From the NCBI RefSeq assembly GCF_001678845.1, contig NZ_MAIQ01000002.1, positions 248,001 through 312,000 on the forward strand: a stretch of DNA of 64,000 nucleotides. The letters are read 5' to 3'. How positions within the stretch are numbered: position 1 is the first letter of the stretch; every line of letters starts with the position of its first letter. Positions 15,959 through 23,509 of the stretch are shown piece by piece. The stretch is from Christensenella intestinihominis. Lineage in GTDB: Bacteria > Bacillota > Clostridia > Christensenellales > Christensenellaceae. The notes under the pieces were generated by a model that did no database searches, was not told the DNA's origin, and was given only the letters and a program-made list of their open reading frames with translations. The translations under genes and the position numbers were made by a program.

Positions 15959-15967
15959 ATCTTGGTT

Positions 15968-16044
15968 TGGTGTGCCAGAAGGGATTCGAACCCCCGACCT
16001 CTTGATTCGTAGTCAAGCACTCTATCCAGCTGAGCTACTGGCAC
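15968..16044 (-). tRNA. tRNA-Arg (ACG)
   Basis: A complete cloverleaf on the minus strand with acceptor GTGCCAG/CTGGCAC, anticodon stem CTTGA/TCAAG, loop CTACGAA and anticodon ACG. The T arm contains GGTTCGAATCC. Discriminator A and a genomically encoded CCA are present. It borders the mobile element directly at its 3' end, a usual integration site. Confidence 0.97.
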
Positions 16045-16068
16045 AACTATAAAATTTGAAGCCTTATT

Positions 16069-16097
16069 ATTGTATAATAAAGACCTAAAAAAGTCAA
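16069..16097 (-). promoter_or_regulatory. tRNA-Arg promoter
   Basis: On the minus strand TTGACT (16097-16092), 17-bp spacer, TACAAT (16074-16069), ending 25 bp before the tRNA 5' end. Confidence 0.75.
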
Positions 16098-16200
16098 CGC
16101 CCTGATTAAAAAGTTTCGTTGAATTCGCGCTTGTTTTTTAATTTCAACACTTCCTTTATGCATCGTTTGTCATAAATTCTTTGAATTGGCAAATCCGCAC

Positions 16201-16231
16201 TTGACTTGGAGTACACTCCAGGTGTTACTCT
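16201..16231 (+). promoter_or_regulatory. MerR-type promoter with 19-bp spacer and dyad
   Basis: TTGACT (16201-16206) and TACTCT (16226-16231) are separated by 19 bp, longer than optimal. The spacer holds the dyad CTTGGAGT-AC-ACTCCAGG (16205-16222). This matches the box of MerR-family regulators of the AdhR/CueR kind (CTTGGAGTnnACTCCAAG), which twist the DNA to activate. It drives the ECF S-component/DUF1893/reductase group. The regulator gene is not in the window. Confidence 0.75.
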
Positions 16232-16271
16232 TATTTAAGAACAAACAATTATTTTGAGGAGAACCGTTATT

Positions 16272-16829
16272 ATGTTACATGCAATCGCACTTCAAAAGGA
16301 AACAATCAAAACCAAATCCATCGCCATCCTGACGGCTATCGTATTTGCAGTCGCATTGCCGCAGCTTTTCCACGTATTGGGCGCCGTATCCGGCATGGGC
16401 CCATCCCTTGGTCAGGCATTCCTGCCGATGCACCTTCCAATCCTTCTGGTGGGCCTTCTTGCGGGGCCAATTGTCGGCACGGTCGCGGGTGCGCTCAGCC
16501 CGCTTTTAAGCTTTGCGCTGTCCGGCATGCCGGGCGCGGCTATGGTTCCCTTTATGATGATCGAGCTTGCGGGCTATGGGCTTGCAGCCGGATTCCTCGG
16601 TAAAACCCAAATGCCCGTCATCGTAAAATTGTTTCTGGCACAGGTTGCCGGACGGGCAATCCGTGCGGCGGCTGTCCTCGTTGCAGTCTATGGTATGGGT
16701 AATGGAGCCGTGGCGGTAGACTCCATCTGGATGAGCATTGCCACCGGGCTTCCGGGCCTCGTGCTCCAATGGTGCCTGATCCCCCTGATTATTTTCTGGT
16801 TGGAAAACAGGGAGAAACGCCATGCGTGA
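16272..16829 (+). CDS. ECF transporter S component
   Basis: 185 residues from the ATG at 16272, which has GAGGAG upstream; an earlier in-frame TTG lies in that ribosome site. About six hydrophobic segments are visible, with the conserved first-loop pattern MHLPILLVGLLAGPIVG and a small-residue-rich core, as in substrate-binding S components of energy-coupling-factor importers (vitamin or small-molecule uptake). The shared EcfA/A'/T module is not nearby, so it would use one encoded elsewhere. Its stop overlaps the next gene by 8 bp. The ligand is unknown. Confidence 0.85.
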   Translation: MLHAIALQKETIKTKSIAILTAIVFAVALPQLFHVLGAVSGMGPSLGQAFLPMHLPILLVGLLAGPIVGTVAGALSPLLSFALSGMPGAAMVPFMMIELAGYGLAAGFLGKTQMPVIVKLFLAQVAGRAIRAAAVLVAVYGMGNGAVAVDSIWMSIATGLPGLVLQWCLIPLIIFWLENREKRHA

Positions 16830-17256
16830 TATAGACCGGGCGAAAGGGCTGCTGAAAGCGGAGGGCTGCTCCTGCGCTTTTGTGAAGGGCGGCACAACTT
16901 ACACAAGCTGGAAATCCGGCGTTGCTCCCCTGGTGGAATTCCTTTCTTCGGATATGGAGCTGGATGGATTTTCCGCTGCGGATAAAATCATCGGCAAGGC
17001 TGCCGCGCTTTTGTTTGTACTGGCCGGTGTGCGGGAGGTGTACGCATCCGTGATGAGCGAGGCTGCCATACCCGTATTGCAGAAAAGCGGAATCGCCCAC
17101 TCCTGCGGCACGCTTACGCGGACGATTGAAAACCGAGCGGGAACCGGCCCCTGCCCGATGGAGCAGGCTGTCGCAGAAATCGACGACCCCGCCGAGGCGC
17201 TCGTCGCCATCCGGGATACAATGGAGCGTTTGGCACAGCAGGGGGGCAAACGATGA
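16822..17256 (+). CDS. DUF1893 domain protein
   Basis: 144 residues matching DUF1893, a small domain often linked to iron-sulfur or reductase genes. Visible features are the GGTTYTSWKSGVAPL segment near residue 22, GKAAALLFVLAGV near 58 and two later cysteines (HSCGTL and GPCPMEQ), which could bind a metal or cluster. It overlaps the S-component gene by 8 bp and the following reductase fragment by ATGA, so all are one operon. The function is unknown. Confidence 0.85.
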   Translation: MRDIDRAKGLLKAEGCSCAFVKGGTTYTSWKSGVAPLVEFLSSDMELDGFSAADKIIGKAAALLFVLAGVREVYASVMSEAAIPVLQKSGIAHSCGTLTRTIENRAGTGPCPMEQAVAEIDDPAEALVAIRDTMERLAQQGGKR

Positions 17257-17423
17257 ACTACCGCACGCTCGGCGAAACAGGCATCAGGGTAAGCGAAATC
17301 GGCCTCGGCTGCGAAGGGTTCTCCAGCAGGGATGAAGCCTTTACGCGCCGAATGTTCGATCTTGCCATCGACCACGGCGTAAACTGCATGGCCCGTTTGG
17401 GGTTCCAATCCGGGAAAATATGA
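17253..17423 (+). pseudogene. Aldo/keto reductase, 5' fragment
   Basis: The ATG overlaps the DUF1893 stop (ATGA). The 56 codons encode a normal aldo/keto reductase N-terminus (YRTLGETGIRVSEIGLGCEG, ending DHGVNCM), then diverge and stop where the family continues into the catalytic Asp-Tyr region. About 300 residues are missing. It is a deletion remnant and not the start of the next gene, whose own N-terminus is of a different subfamily. Confidence 0.8.
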
Positions 17424-17497
17424 AACAGGCAAAGGAAATTTTTAATGGCACGGGCGCATAAGCGCGCCGTATATTTTTATAGAAAAGGGACGGTTTT

Positions 17498-18613
17498 ATG
17501 AAAAAATTAGGCTTCGGGTTCATGCGGCTGCCGCTGCTTGATTCCAACGATACGGAAACGATTGATCTTGAACTGGTATCGCGTATGGTGGACGTGTTCC
17601 TTGAGCGCGGCTTCACCTACTTCGATACCGCATATGTATATCATAACCTCAAAAGCGAATGCGCGATCCGGGAAGCGCTGGTGAAACGCCATCCCCGCGA
17701 CAGCTTTACGCTGGCAACCAAGCTTCCCATGCGCAGTTTAAAGCAAAAAAAAGACCAGGAACGCATTTTCAGTGAGGAACTTGAAAAATGCGGCGTGGAT
17801 TATTTTGATTACTACCTGCTGCACAATCTCGGGGTTGAAACTTACGGGATTGCCGAAAGAATGGACAGCTTCCCATTCATCTCGCGCAAAAAGCGGGAAG
17901 GCTATATCCGCAACATCGGATTTTCCTTCCACGACAGCGCCCAGCTTCTGGATCAGATTTTGACCGCGCATCCCGAGGTCGATTTTGTCCAGCTGCAAAT
18001 CAATTACCTGGATTGGGACAACGAAAGTATCCAGTCCCGCCTGTGCTATGAGGCTGCAAAAAAGCATGGAAAAAAAGTAATTGTCATGGAGCCGGTGAAG
18101 GGGGGCATGCTGGCGCAGGTTCCCCCCAAAGCGGAACAGCTTCTTTTGGATTGCCACCCCGGCTGGTCGGTGCCTTCGTGGGGAATCCGTTTTGCGGCCA
18201 GCCTTGAGAATGTGATGGTCGTGCTGAGCGGAATGTCTGATATGGCCCAGCTTTTGGACAACACCGGATATATGCGTGATTTCCAGCCGCTTTCACAGGA
18301 TGAGCGGGAGAAGGTCCGGCAGGTGGCGGATATTATCAACGAATCCATTGCCATTCCCTGCACTGCCTGCCAGTATTGTGTGGCAGGATGCCCCAAAAAT
18401 ATCCCCATCCCCAAATATTTTGCATTATATAATACCGAGAAGCAGGCAAAGCCGACGGGCTTTTCCCTGCAGTCTGTCTATTACGGCAACTACTCCCAAA
18501 TTTTTGGCAGGGCGTCCGACTGCATCGCGTGCGGGCAGTGCGAGCATGCCTGCCCGCAGCATATCGACATTATAAACAATCTTAAAAAGGTTGCCGCCAC
18601 ATTTGAAGAATAG
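17498..18613 (+). CDS. Aldo/keto reductase with two [4Fe-4S] motifs
   Basis: 371 residues. Residues 1-280 form the (beta/alpha)8 reductase barrel starting [13 protein letters not shown], with the Asp-Tyr pair in YFDTAYVYH near residue 45. The C-terminal 90 residues hold ferredoxin-type clusters: [12 protein letters not shown] and [12 protein letters not shown]. This is the COG1453 type of clostridial oxidoreductase. It belongs to the MerR-promoter operon and would reduce or oxidise small carbonyl compounds with electrons from ferredoxin or NAD(P)H. Confidence 0.93.
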   Translation: MKKLGFGFMRLPLLDSNDTETIDLELVSRMVDVFLERGFTYFDTAYVYHNLKSECAIREALVKRHPRDSFTLATKLPMRSLKQKKDQERIFSEELEKCGVDYFDYYLLHNLGVETYGIAERMDSFPFISRKKREGYIRNIGFSFHDSAQLLDQILTAHPEVDFVQLQINYLDWDNESIQSRLCYEAAKKHGKKVIVMEPVKGGMLAQVPPKAEQLLLDCHPGWSVPSWGIRFAASLENVMVVLSGMSDMAQLLDNTGYMRDFQPLSQDEREKVRQVADIINESIAIPCTACQYCVAGCPKNIPIPKYFALYNTEKQAKPTGFSLQSVYYGNYSQIFGRASDCIACGQCEHACPQHIDIINNLKKVAATFEE

Positions 18614-18769
18614 CCCGGCGCAGAAATATGGCCCGCGGCTCCGCGAGGAGCTCCGGGTCATTTTTTGTATTTCCGCAAATTGTAAGGAATTGTTTAGAAA
18701 ATGTTTCGTGCATTTGTGTCCCGGTTTGTCTATAATGGCATTTGAATGTTTTAAAGAGGAGGACCATTT

Positions 18770-19309
18770 ATGCCCGACCAGGTTATGCTGTTTGGCACCG
18801 CCGCTTTTTCGTGCGCGGCCCTCGATTTCATCATACCGTCGTTTTCCCTGATCGGCAATTCCGGTTTTGTCTGGCTGCTGGCTATTTTCCTGCTGCTGCT
18901 TGACAAAAAGACACGCAGGCAGGGACTGATGGTGCTTTTCGCGATCGCCCTTGCATATGTAATCGGGAATGTTATCACCAAAGACCTTGTGATGCGCCCG
19001 CGCCCTTTTGTTCAATACGGCGCATCGGCGCTTCTGGTTCCTCCGCCATCCGGCTATTCCTTTCCGTCGGGGCATGCGTCGTCCTCCTTCGCCGCGCTGA
19101 CGGTCTTCTTCGCCACAGATAAAGGAGCGCGCATTCCCGTTTCGGTCTATGCGCTGCTCATCGCTTTTTCCCGGGTGTATGTGTTTGTCCACTATCCCTC
19201 CGACGTGCTCGCGGGCGCGCTCCTTGGGTGCGGATGCGCCTATGCCACGATGGCGCTGGTGCGGCGTTTTGAAACCCCGCGGCCGCTCTATTCGATGGAC
19301 GTTACCTGA
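18770..19309 (+). CDS. PAP2-family phosphatase
   Basis: 179 residues with the three PAP2 motifs: KDLVMRPRPF, PSGHASS and SRVYVFVHYPSD (catalytic His). Four to five membrane segments surround them. Such enzymes remove phosphate from lipid phosphates or undecaprenyl pyrophosphate on the outer face of the membrane. RBS GAGGAGG precedes the ATG. Its 3' end overlaps the convergent copper-chaperone gene by 22 bp. Confidence 0.93.
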   Translation: MPDQVMLFGTAAFSCAALDFIIPSFSLIGNSGFVWLLAIFLLLLDKKTRRQGLMVLFAIALAYVIGNVITKDLVMRPRPFVQYGASALLVPPPSGYSFPSGHASSSFAALTVFFATDKGARIPVSVYALLIAFSRVYVFVHYPSDVLAGALLGCGCAYATMALVRRFETPRPLYSMDVT

Positions 19310-19494
19310 AATCCGGCGTTCTCCACCACCGCGCGGAGCGTTTCATCGGTTACGCCTTCGCCGGCCTCTATATCGGCGGCGTCCTGCTCCAGGTAAACGG
19401 ACGCGGAAACGTTTTCCATTTCATTTAAAAGGGATTCCACGCGCTGCGCGCAGTGCCCGCAGGTCATGCCCTCGATTTTCATAATTTTATGCAT
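19288..19494 (-). CDS. Heavy-metal-associated (HMA) domain protein
   Basis: 68 residues from the ATG at 19494 (GGAGG upstream). MTCGHC at 10-15 is the two-cysteine site of CopZ-like chaperones, and the rest follows the beta-alpha-beta-beta-alpha-beta HMA pattern. It likely delivers Cu(I) or another soft metal to a P-type ATPase or regulator not in the window. It is divergent from the Fur-family gene and shares its upstream region. Confidence 0.9.
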   Translation of the reverse strand: MHKIMKIEGMTCGHCAQRVESLLNEMENVSASVYLEQDAADIEAGEGVTDETLRAVVENAGFQVTSIE

Positions 19495-19526
19495 ACCGCT
19501 TTCCTCCTTTTGGTTTTTATCTTCTT

Positions 19527-19556
19527 TATATACCAATCTTAAAAAATTTTATGCAA
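19527..19556 (-). promoter_or_regulatory. Promoter of the HMA gene
   Basis: On the minus strand TTGCAT (19556-19551), 18-bp spacer, TATATA (19532-19527). Confidence 0.5.
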
Positions 19557-19573
19557 AAATCTTTAATTTCTTG

Positions 19574-19635
19574 TTGACTTTTTCGGTATGGCGAGTATAA
19601 TCATAATTAAGAATGATAATCATTCTTAATTATGA
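19574..19635 (+). promoter_or_regulatory. fur-family promoter with 35-bp palindrome
   Basis: TTGACT (19574-19579), 16-bp spacer and TATAAT (19596-19601) precede the Fur-family gene. From 19601 to 19635 the sequence is a perfect palindrome with 17-bp arms around one central base. Its core GAATGATAATCATTC matches Fur/Zur-type boxes built from TGATAAT/ATTATCA halves. It covers the start site, so the regulator probably represses itself, and perhaps the HMA gene. Confidence 0.8.
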
Positions 19636-19661
19636 TTAGTTCGGGCAAAGGAAAGGGTTTT

Positions 19662-20054
19662 ATGATCTATTCAAAGCAACGGGAGCTGATCTTAAAAACC
19701 GTATTGGAAAACAGGGTGCATCCCACGGCGGACGCGGTGTTTTCCCTTTTGAAACCCGATCATCCCGGATTAAGCCTTGCGACGGTATACCGGAATTTGA
19801 ACCAGCTTGCGGAGAACGGCCTGCTCATGAAGATTCCCGTTCCGGGCGGCGCGGATCATTTCGACGGTACGCTGGAGCCGCACTATCACATGGTCTGTGA
19901 AAAATGCGGGGCGATGGTAGATATTCCACGGGAATATGTGCCCGCTTTCGACCGTGAGGTCGGGGAAAAAACAGGCTGCCAAATTTCGGGATACGCAATC
20001 CTGTTTTACGGCCTGTGCAAAAACTGTGCTTCATCTGCAACGGCATCCTCCTGA
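19662..20054 (+). CDS. Fur-family metalloregulator
   Basis: 130 residues from the ATG at 19662 (AAAGGAAAGG upstream; an earlier in-frame ATT-type start falls in the palindrome). Winged helix with SLATVYRNLNQLAENGLL near 38-55. Metal sites include HFDGTLEPHYH near 66-76, CEKC at 79-82 and a second CKNC pair near the C-terminus for structural zinc. Family members include Fur, PerR and Zur; sequence alone does not settle which. A strong palindrome over its promoter indicates autoregulation. Confidence 0.92.
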   Translation: MIYSKQRELILKTVLENRVHPTADAVFSLLKPDHPGLSLATVYRNLNQLAENGLLMKIPVPGGADHFDGTLEPHYHMVCEKCGAMVDIPREYVPAFDREVGEKTGCQISGYAILFYGLCKNCASSATASS

Positions 20055-20095
20055 ATTGCCGGGCAGTCAGCAATATAGCTTATTTTGAAAAACGG

Positions 20096-20139
20096 GCGTT
20101 TCCGCAAATGATTGGGGGTCGGAAACGCCTGTTTTTTAT
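20096..20139 (+). terminator. Terminator after the Fur-family gene
   Basis: GGCGTTTCCG and CGGAAACGCC form a perfect stem, followed by TGTTTTTTATT. Confidence 0.85.
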
Positions 20140-20560
20140 TGTTAAGGGCACGCGTGGGGCGGCGGAATATATGGCACCTGCGCTTTTTTGCAGGGGGAAC
20201 CCGACCCGGATCGTGCGGCGGGTTCCCGCGGGGCGGGCGTTTCCACGGCGTATATTTTACAAAGAATTTACCGGGTTTTCCTTCGCTTTTTACGAAGCTT
20301 GTGTAAAATAGGGTCATAGAATCATTTATATCGTTTTTCATTTCCTCTTTTTATACGGGCCTGCTCGCGTTCGCGCAAGCGGGCCCACGTATTTTCCGCG
20401 GGGTGCATAGGGCGCGGAGCGCGTGGGTTGCGTTCACGGCGGCGGAAAGGCATTCGTATCATGGGTGGCGGGCGCAAACGGCCGGGGCGCATAGGGCGCA
20501 GAGCGCGTGGGTTGCGTTCACGGCGGCGGGAAGGTATTCATAATTATGGAAACGTACGTA
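20140..20560. repeat. Gene-free stretch with 51-bp direct repeat
   Basis: About 420 bp without a supportable gene. Two copies of a GC-rich 51-bp unit (beginning GCATAGGGCGC and ending ATTC) occur at 20405-20455 and 20489-20539 with a few mismatches, offset 84 bp. The low-complexity composition resembles the intergenic repeats at 39887-40094. Confidence 0.6.
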
Positions 20561-20562
20561 AA

Positions 20563-20601
20563 CAAAAACGGCTGTTCCGGAATTTCCATCCCGGACAACC
20601 G
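20563..20601 (-). terminator. Terminator of the sortase/kinase operon
   Basis: On the minus strand CGGTTGTCCGG and CCGGAACAGCCG form a stem with one GU pair and one bulge, followed by TTTTTGTTT. Confidence 0.75.
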
Positions 20602-20614
20602 CTTCGGTTTTTCC

Positions 20615-21508
20615 TTATTTTATTGTTTCAAGGAGCGCGTAAACCTCTTCCCGTGTGGCAAGCTCTTCCGAAAACGCGCTTGCGCTGCCCGCGGCAACGC
20701 CCATGCGGAAGGCATATTCAAGGCTTCCAGCCTCCTCATAGCCTGCTAGGAACCCGGCGACCAGGGAATCCCCCGCCCCGGTAGAGCCGCGCACCGTTCC
20801 CTTTGGCGCCGCACAACGGTATATCCTGCCGTCCTGCCCGGCCATAAGCGCTCCGTCGCCCGCCATCGAGACGAGAACGTTTTGCGCGCCCTCCTGCCGG
20901 AGCTTTTCGGCGCAGTCCGCAATTTCTTCTTCCGTCCGCAGTTCCCTGCCGAACAGCTCGCCGAGCTCGTGATGGTTCGGCTTTACGAGGAACGGCCTGA
21001 ATTTCAGCACCGCACGCAAAGCGTCGCCTGTGGTATCTACCACGCACCGCGCGCCGCTTACGTGCGCGAGCACTTTTTCATACGTATTTTCCGGAAGCCC
21101 GGCGGGCAGGCTGCCCGCAAGCACAAGGGTATCTTTTCCGGTGAGGCCGTCCAATTTTCTGAAAAACGGTTCCAGCGTGTCGATCTGCGGCCCCGGCGCG
21201 TTGAGGTCGCTCTCCTGCCCCGCAACCAGCTTGACGTTAATCCGCGACAAGCCGCCGCCGAGCCGCACAAAATCCGTTTGGCAGCCGTGCTCCTGCAGCA
21301 TGCGCTCAATCTCCCGGCCCGTGAAACCTGCGACAAACCCAAGCGCAACGCTCTTGACCCCAAGGTTATGCAGGACCCACGACACGTTGATCCCCTTGCC
21401 CCCGCACAGTATTTTCGCCGCGCGGACGCGGTTTACCTCGCCGACGGAAAGGCCGTCCATATACATGATATAATCGAGCGCCGGATTGAATGTGACAGTG
21501 TAAATCAT
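20615..21508 (-). CDS. 1-phosphofructokinase-like PfkB kinase
   Basis: 297 residues from the ATG at 21508, with GGAGGG upstream. PfkB signatures are present: GGKGINVSWVLHNLG near residue 36 and GSTGAGDSLVAGFLAG near 245, including the catalytic Asp. The N-terminus MIYTVTFNPALDY is typical of FruK and LacC. It would phosphorylate a sugar phosphate such as fructose-1-phosphate or tagatose-6-phosphate. No PTS genes are adjacent. Its start overlaps the sortase stop (ATGA), an odd partnership. Confidence 0.92.
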   Translation of the reverse strand: MIYTVTFNPALDYIMYMDGLSVGEVNRVRAAKILCGGKGINVSWVLHNLGVKSVALGFVAGFTGREIERMLQEHGCQTDFVRLGGGLSRINVKLVAGQESDLNAPGPQIDTLEPFFRKLDGLTGKDTLVLAGSLPAGLPENTYEKVLAHVSGARCVVDTTGDALRAVLKFRPFLVKPNHHELGELFGRELRTEEEIADCAEKLRQEGAQNVLVSMAGDGALMAGQDGRIYRCAAPKGTVRGSTGAGDSLVAGFLAGYEEAGSLEYAFRMGVAAGSASAFSEELATREEVYALLETIK

Positions 21509-22320
21509 ACGCCCTCCTGGGATTTCTCCCGCACAGCCTGCACGATATAACGGTTCTCGTCCTGTCCGCGCACGCACGTTGACAGCGTGATGATCCGGTC
21601 CTGCGCGGAGAGCTCCAGGTTAAAGGACGACGCGGAGCGGTTTTTCATTTTCGTCAGGTAGCTTTCAAACGCCGCGGCGTCTGCAAAGCTTATGGTATAG
21701 GCCTCGTCCATATCGCCTACGACGCTTGCCTCAAAAATATCGTATACCTGCACCACGCCGCCGGGCAGGTATAAATAAACATACTTGTTCTCCTTAAGGA
21801 AGCTTTCATCCTCGAACTTATGCAAATCCGCAAACATGGAGCCGTCGTTCATACGATGACCGTAAATCACGGTGTTGGGATCGGTGAAATCTTCTTTGTT
21901 GCGGTAATCGAGGAAAATGGCCCCCGCGCGGTTCTGCTCCTTTTCCGCACTGTGGGAGATATAATAATCGTTATCTTCGCCGAGCACCACCGGATAGTCG
22001 ATCGCCGTGTTGGGCACATATATCCATCCGACGATGTCTTCGTTCACCGCGCGCAGCGCGTCGAAATCAATTTTGCGGTCTCGCGGATTCGCCGCCGGGG
22101 AAGGCTCCGCCGTACCCTCCGCGACCTCTTTCAGGCCCCGGTAGGTCTGTTCGTTCGCGATATCCTCGCTCTTGATACCGATGATGTTTACGAGCGCAAC
22201 GACGAGCACCACGGCCGCAACCGCGATGATAATCCACGTAGCTACTTTCGAACCGCCTTTTTGCGGCGCTTTTCCCCCGCCGGGTTCTTCCCCGACCTTC
22301 CTCTTTCCGTTTTCTTCCAT
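21505..22320 (-). CDS. Class B sortase
   Basis: 271 residues with one N-terminal membrane segment (about 28-48) and a C-terminal sortase domain. The catalytic His is H155 (YGHRM), the Cys is C249 (TLSTC) and the Arg is R257. Class B sortases attach heme-uptake proteins or pilins to peptidoglycan or pilus subunits at the outer membrane face. No obvious LPXTG or NPQTN substrate is encoded in the window. It follows the coiled-coil gene by 7 bp. Confidence 0.93.
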   Translation of the reverse strand: MEENGKRKVGEEPGGGKAPQKGGSKVATWIIIAVAAVVLVVALVNIIGIKSEDIANEQTYRGLKEVAEGTAEPSPAANPRDRKIDFDALRAVNEDIVGWIYVPNTAIDYPVVLGEDNDYYISHSAEKEQNRAGAIFLDYRNKEDFTDPNTVIYGHRMNDGSMFADLHKFEDESFLKENKYVYLYLPGGVVQVYDIFEASVVGDMDEAYTISFADAAAFESYLTKMKNRSASSFNLELSAQDRIITLSTCVRGQDENRYIVQAVREKSQEGV

Positions 22321-22327
22321 AAGATAA

Positions 22328-22747
22328 TTACCCGTTTTTCTTTTCCATATCCTTCAGCAGGTTCCTGTTATACGTGCTGAATTCGCCTTCATATTCCTTA
22401 AGGCTGCGGAAATATTTCCCGCGTTCACGCCGCGCTTCGTCTTCATCCATTTTCTCGGTCTTTTCTTTCAGATGCAGGTAGCTGCGCTGGATAAAAAGAT
22501 TGAGGTCGTTCTGGAAATTCGACTCGATGCGGTTTAAGTTCTGCGAAGGCAGGGTTCCCTTGAACACCCCGTATTTTTCGTAATCCGTAAGCTCGCGCAA
22601 TTTTTGCTCCAGCCCATGGTAATTCTCAAAAAACACCCTCGCCGTAACGGCCTCGTTTGCAATCCGCGAGCACTCGTTCGCTTCCTTTAAAAGGCGTTTG
22701 ACCGTATTTGTTTGTTCCTCTGTGATTTTTTTCCGGAATAATCCCAT
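22328..22747 (-). CDS. Hypothetical coiled-coil protein, 139 aa
   Basis: The ATG at 22747 has AGGGGAG upstream; the longer in-frame start would fall in the preceding gene. The product is soluble, highly charged and mostly helical (TEEQTNTVKRLLKEANECSR...), without known motifs. It lies between the lipoprotein and the sortase in the same operon and may take part in envelope assembly, which is inference. Confidence 0.8.
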   Translation of the reverse strand: MGLFRKKITEEQTNTVKRLLKEANECSRIANEAVTARVFFENYHGLEQKLRELTDYEKYGVFKGTLPSQNLNRIESNFQNDLNLFIQRSYLHLKEKTEKMDEDEARRERGKYFRSLKEYEGEFSTYNRNLLKDMEKKNG

Positions 22748-22760
22748 GTGTGCTCCCCTT

Positions 22761-23498
22761 TCATACCGACGCGGACCAGCGCGGGAGCGTGTCTCCCGTT
22801 TTATCATACGTAAGGCCTACCGTATAGGTTCCGCCGCGTTCTAAAAACAGCCACGCGGTGAGGACGTTGCCGCCGACCCGGTTCCATGAATACCGGAACG
22901 CCGCCACCCGGCCGTGGGCCAGCGCGTCCGCAATGTCGCCGTCGTCAAATTCGCCCACGGAATACAGGCCCCCGGCCGTTCCGGTTTCGCTGACCGCCCA
23001 TTCGTGGGAAGCCGCCCGGCCGTATTTCCCGAGCAACGTTTCGTACAGCTTTTTATATTCCTTCAGCACCTGCGCGGGAGTGATGGCGCTTGTGTCCTCC
23101 GTGTAGCTGTAGATGACCGCGTCGTTGACGCCCCCAAGGTTAAAGCCGAGCATAACCGTCCCGTCTTTTCCCATAAAGGGAGTATCTTTCACATAAAACC
23201 CGTCGTCCGAAAGCAGGTAGCTGCCTTCCACGTCATTGATTCGCAGGGCGGGCTGCGGGCCGAGAAGCCCTTCCGTATCGATCATCTCGTCAAAAAAGGA
23301 CAGGTTCTCTTCGTCCGTTTCCTGCGCCGCGCCCTCTGGAACCATCGTATTCCCCGGGGGCAGGCCGGGGGAATCCGCATACGCGGACGCGGGCTCGCGT
23401 TCCCCGAGCACCGTAAATACCGCATCCCGTACCATCCCGCACGAAACACACAGGAAAAACAATGTGGTTATCAGGATGGCGGTTACGGTTTTTTTCAT
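22761..23498 (-). CDS. Hypothetical lipoprotein, 245 aa
   Basis: The signal peptide MKKTVTAILITTLFFLCVSCG carries a lipobox with Cys 20. The mature part starts with a Pro/Ser/Glu-rich stretch, then a folded domain with an extended beta pattern (EGSYLLSDDGFYVKDTPFMG). I do not recognise the domain. RBS GGGAG. It follows the decarboxylase by 11 bp and precedes the coiled-coil and sortase genes, suggesting an envelope role. Confidence 0.82.
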   Translation of the reverse strand: MKKTVTAILITTLFFLCVSCGMVRDAVFTVLGEREPASAYADSPGLPPGNTMVPEGAAQETDEENLSFFDEMIDTEGLLGPQPALRINDVEGSYLLSDDGFYVKDTPFMGKDGTVMLGFNLGGVNDAVIYSYTEDTSAITPAQVLKEYKKLYETLLGKYGRAASHEWAVSETGTAGGLYSVGEFDDGDIADALAHGRVAAFRYSWNRVGGNVLTAWLFLERGGTYTVGLTYDKTGDTLPRWSASV

Positions 23499-23509
23499 AG
23501 TTCTCCCAG

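Larger units (their letters stand above)
15860..15967 (-). pseudogene. Separated C-terminal tail of a serine recombinase
   Basis: The frame leading into tnpV is open without a start codon from the tRNA-Arg 3' end down to the TGA at 15862-15860. It encodes PNQDNPNLIPIGEGFGF, then IVFLAPSEDKKPIKRR and a lysine-rich end. It lies just before tnpV with an ATGA overlap, the position a recombinase gene normally holds. My reading is that this is the 3' end of the recombinase gene left at the far junction of the element, because attP lies inside that gene. The frame is seen; the identity is inferred from position and from general resemblance. Confidence 0.5.

Noticed and set aside
20140-20614. Small protein genes in the GC-rich repeats
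   Set aside because: The open frames follow the repeats, lack ribosome sites and have Arg/Gly-rich low-complexity products.
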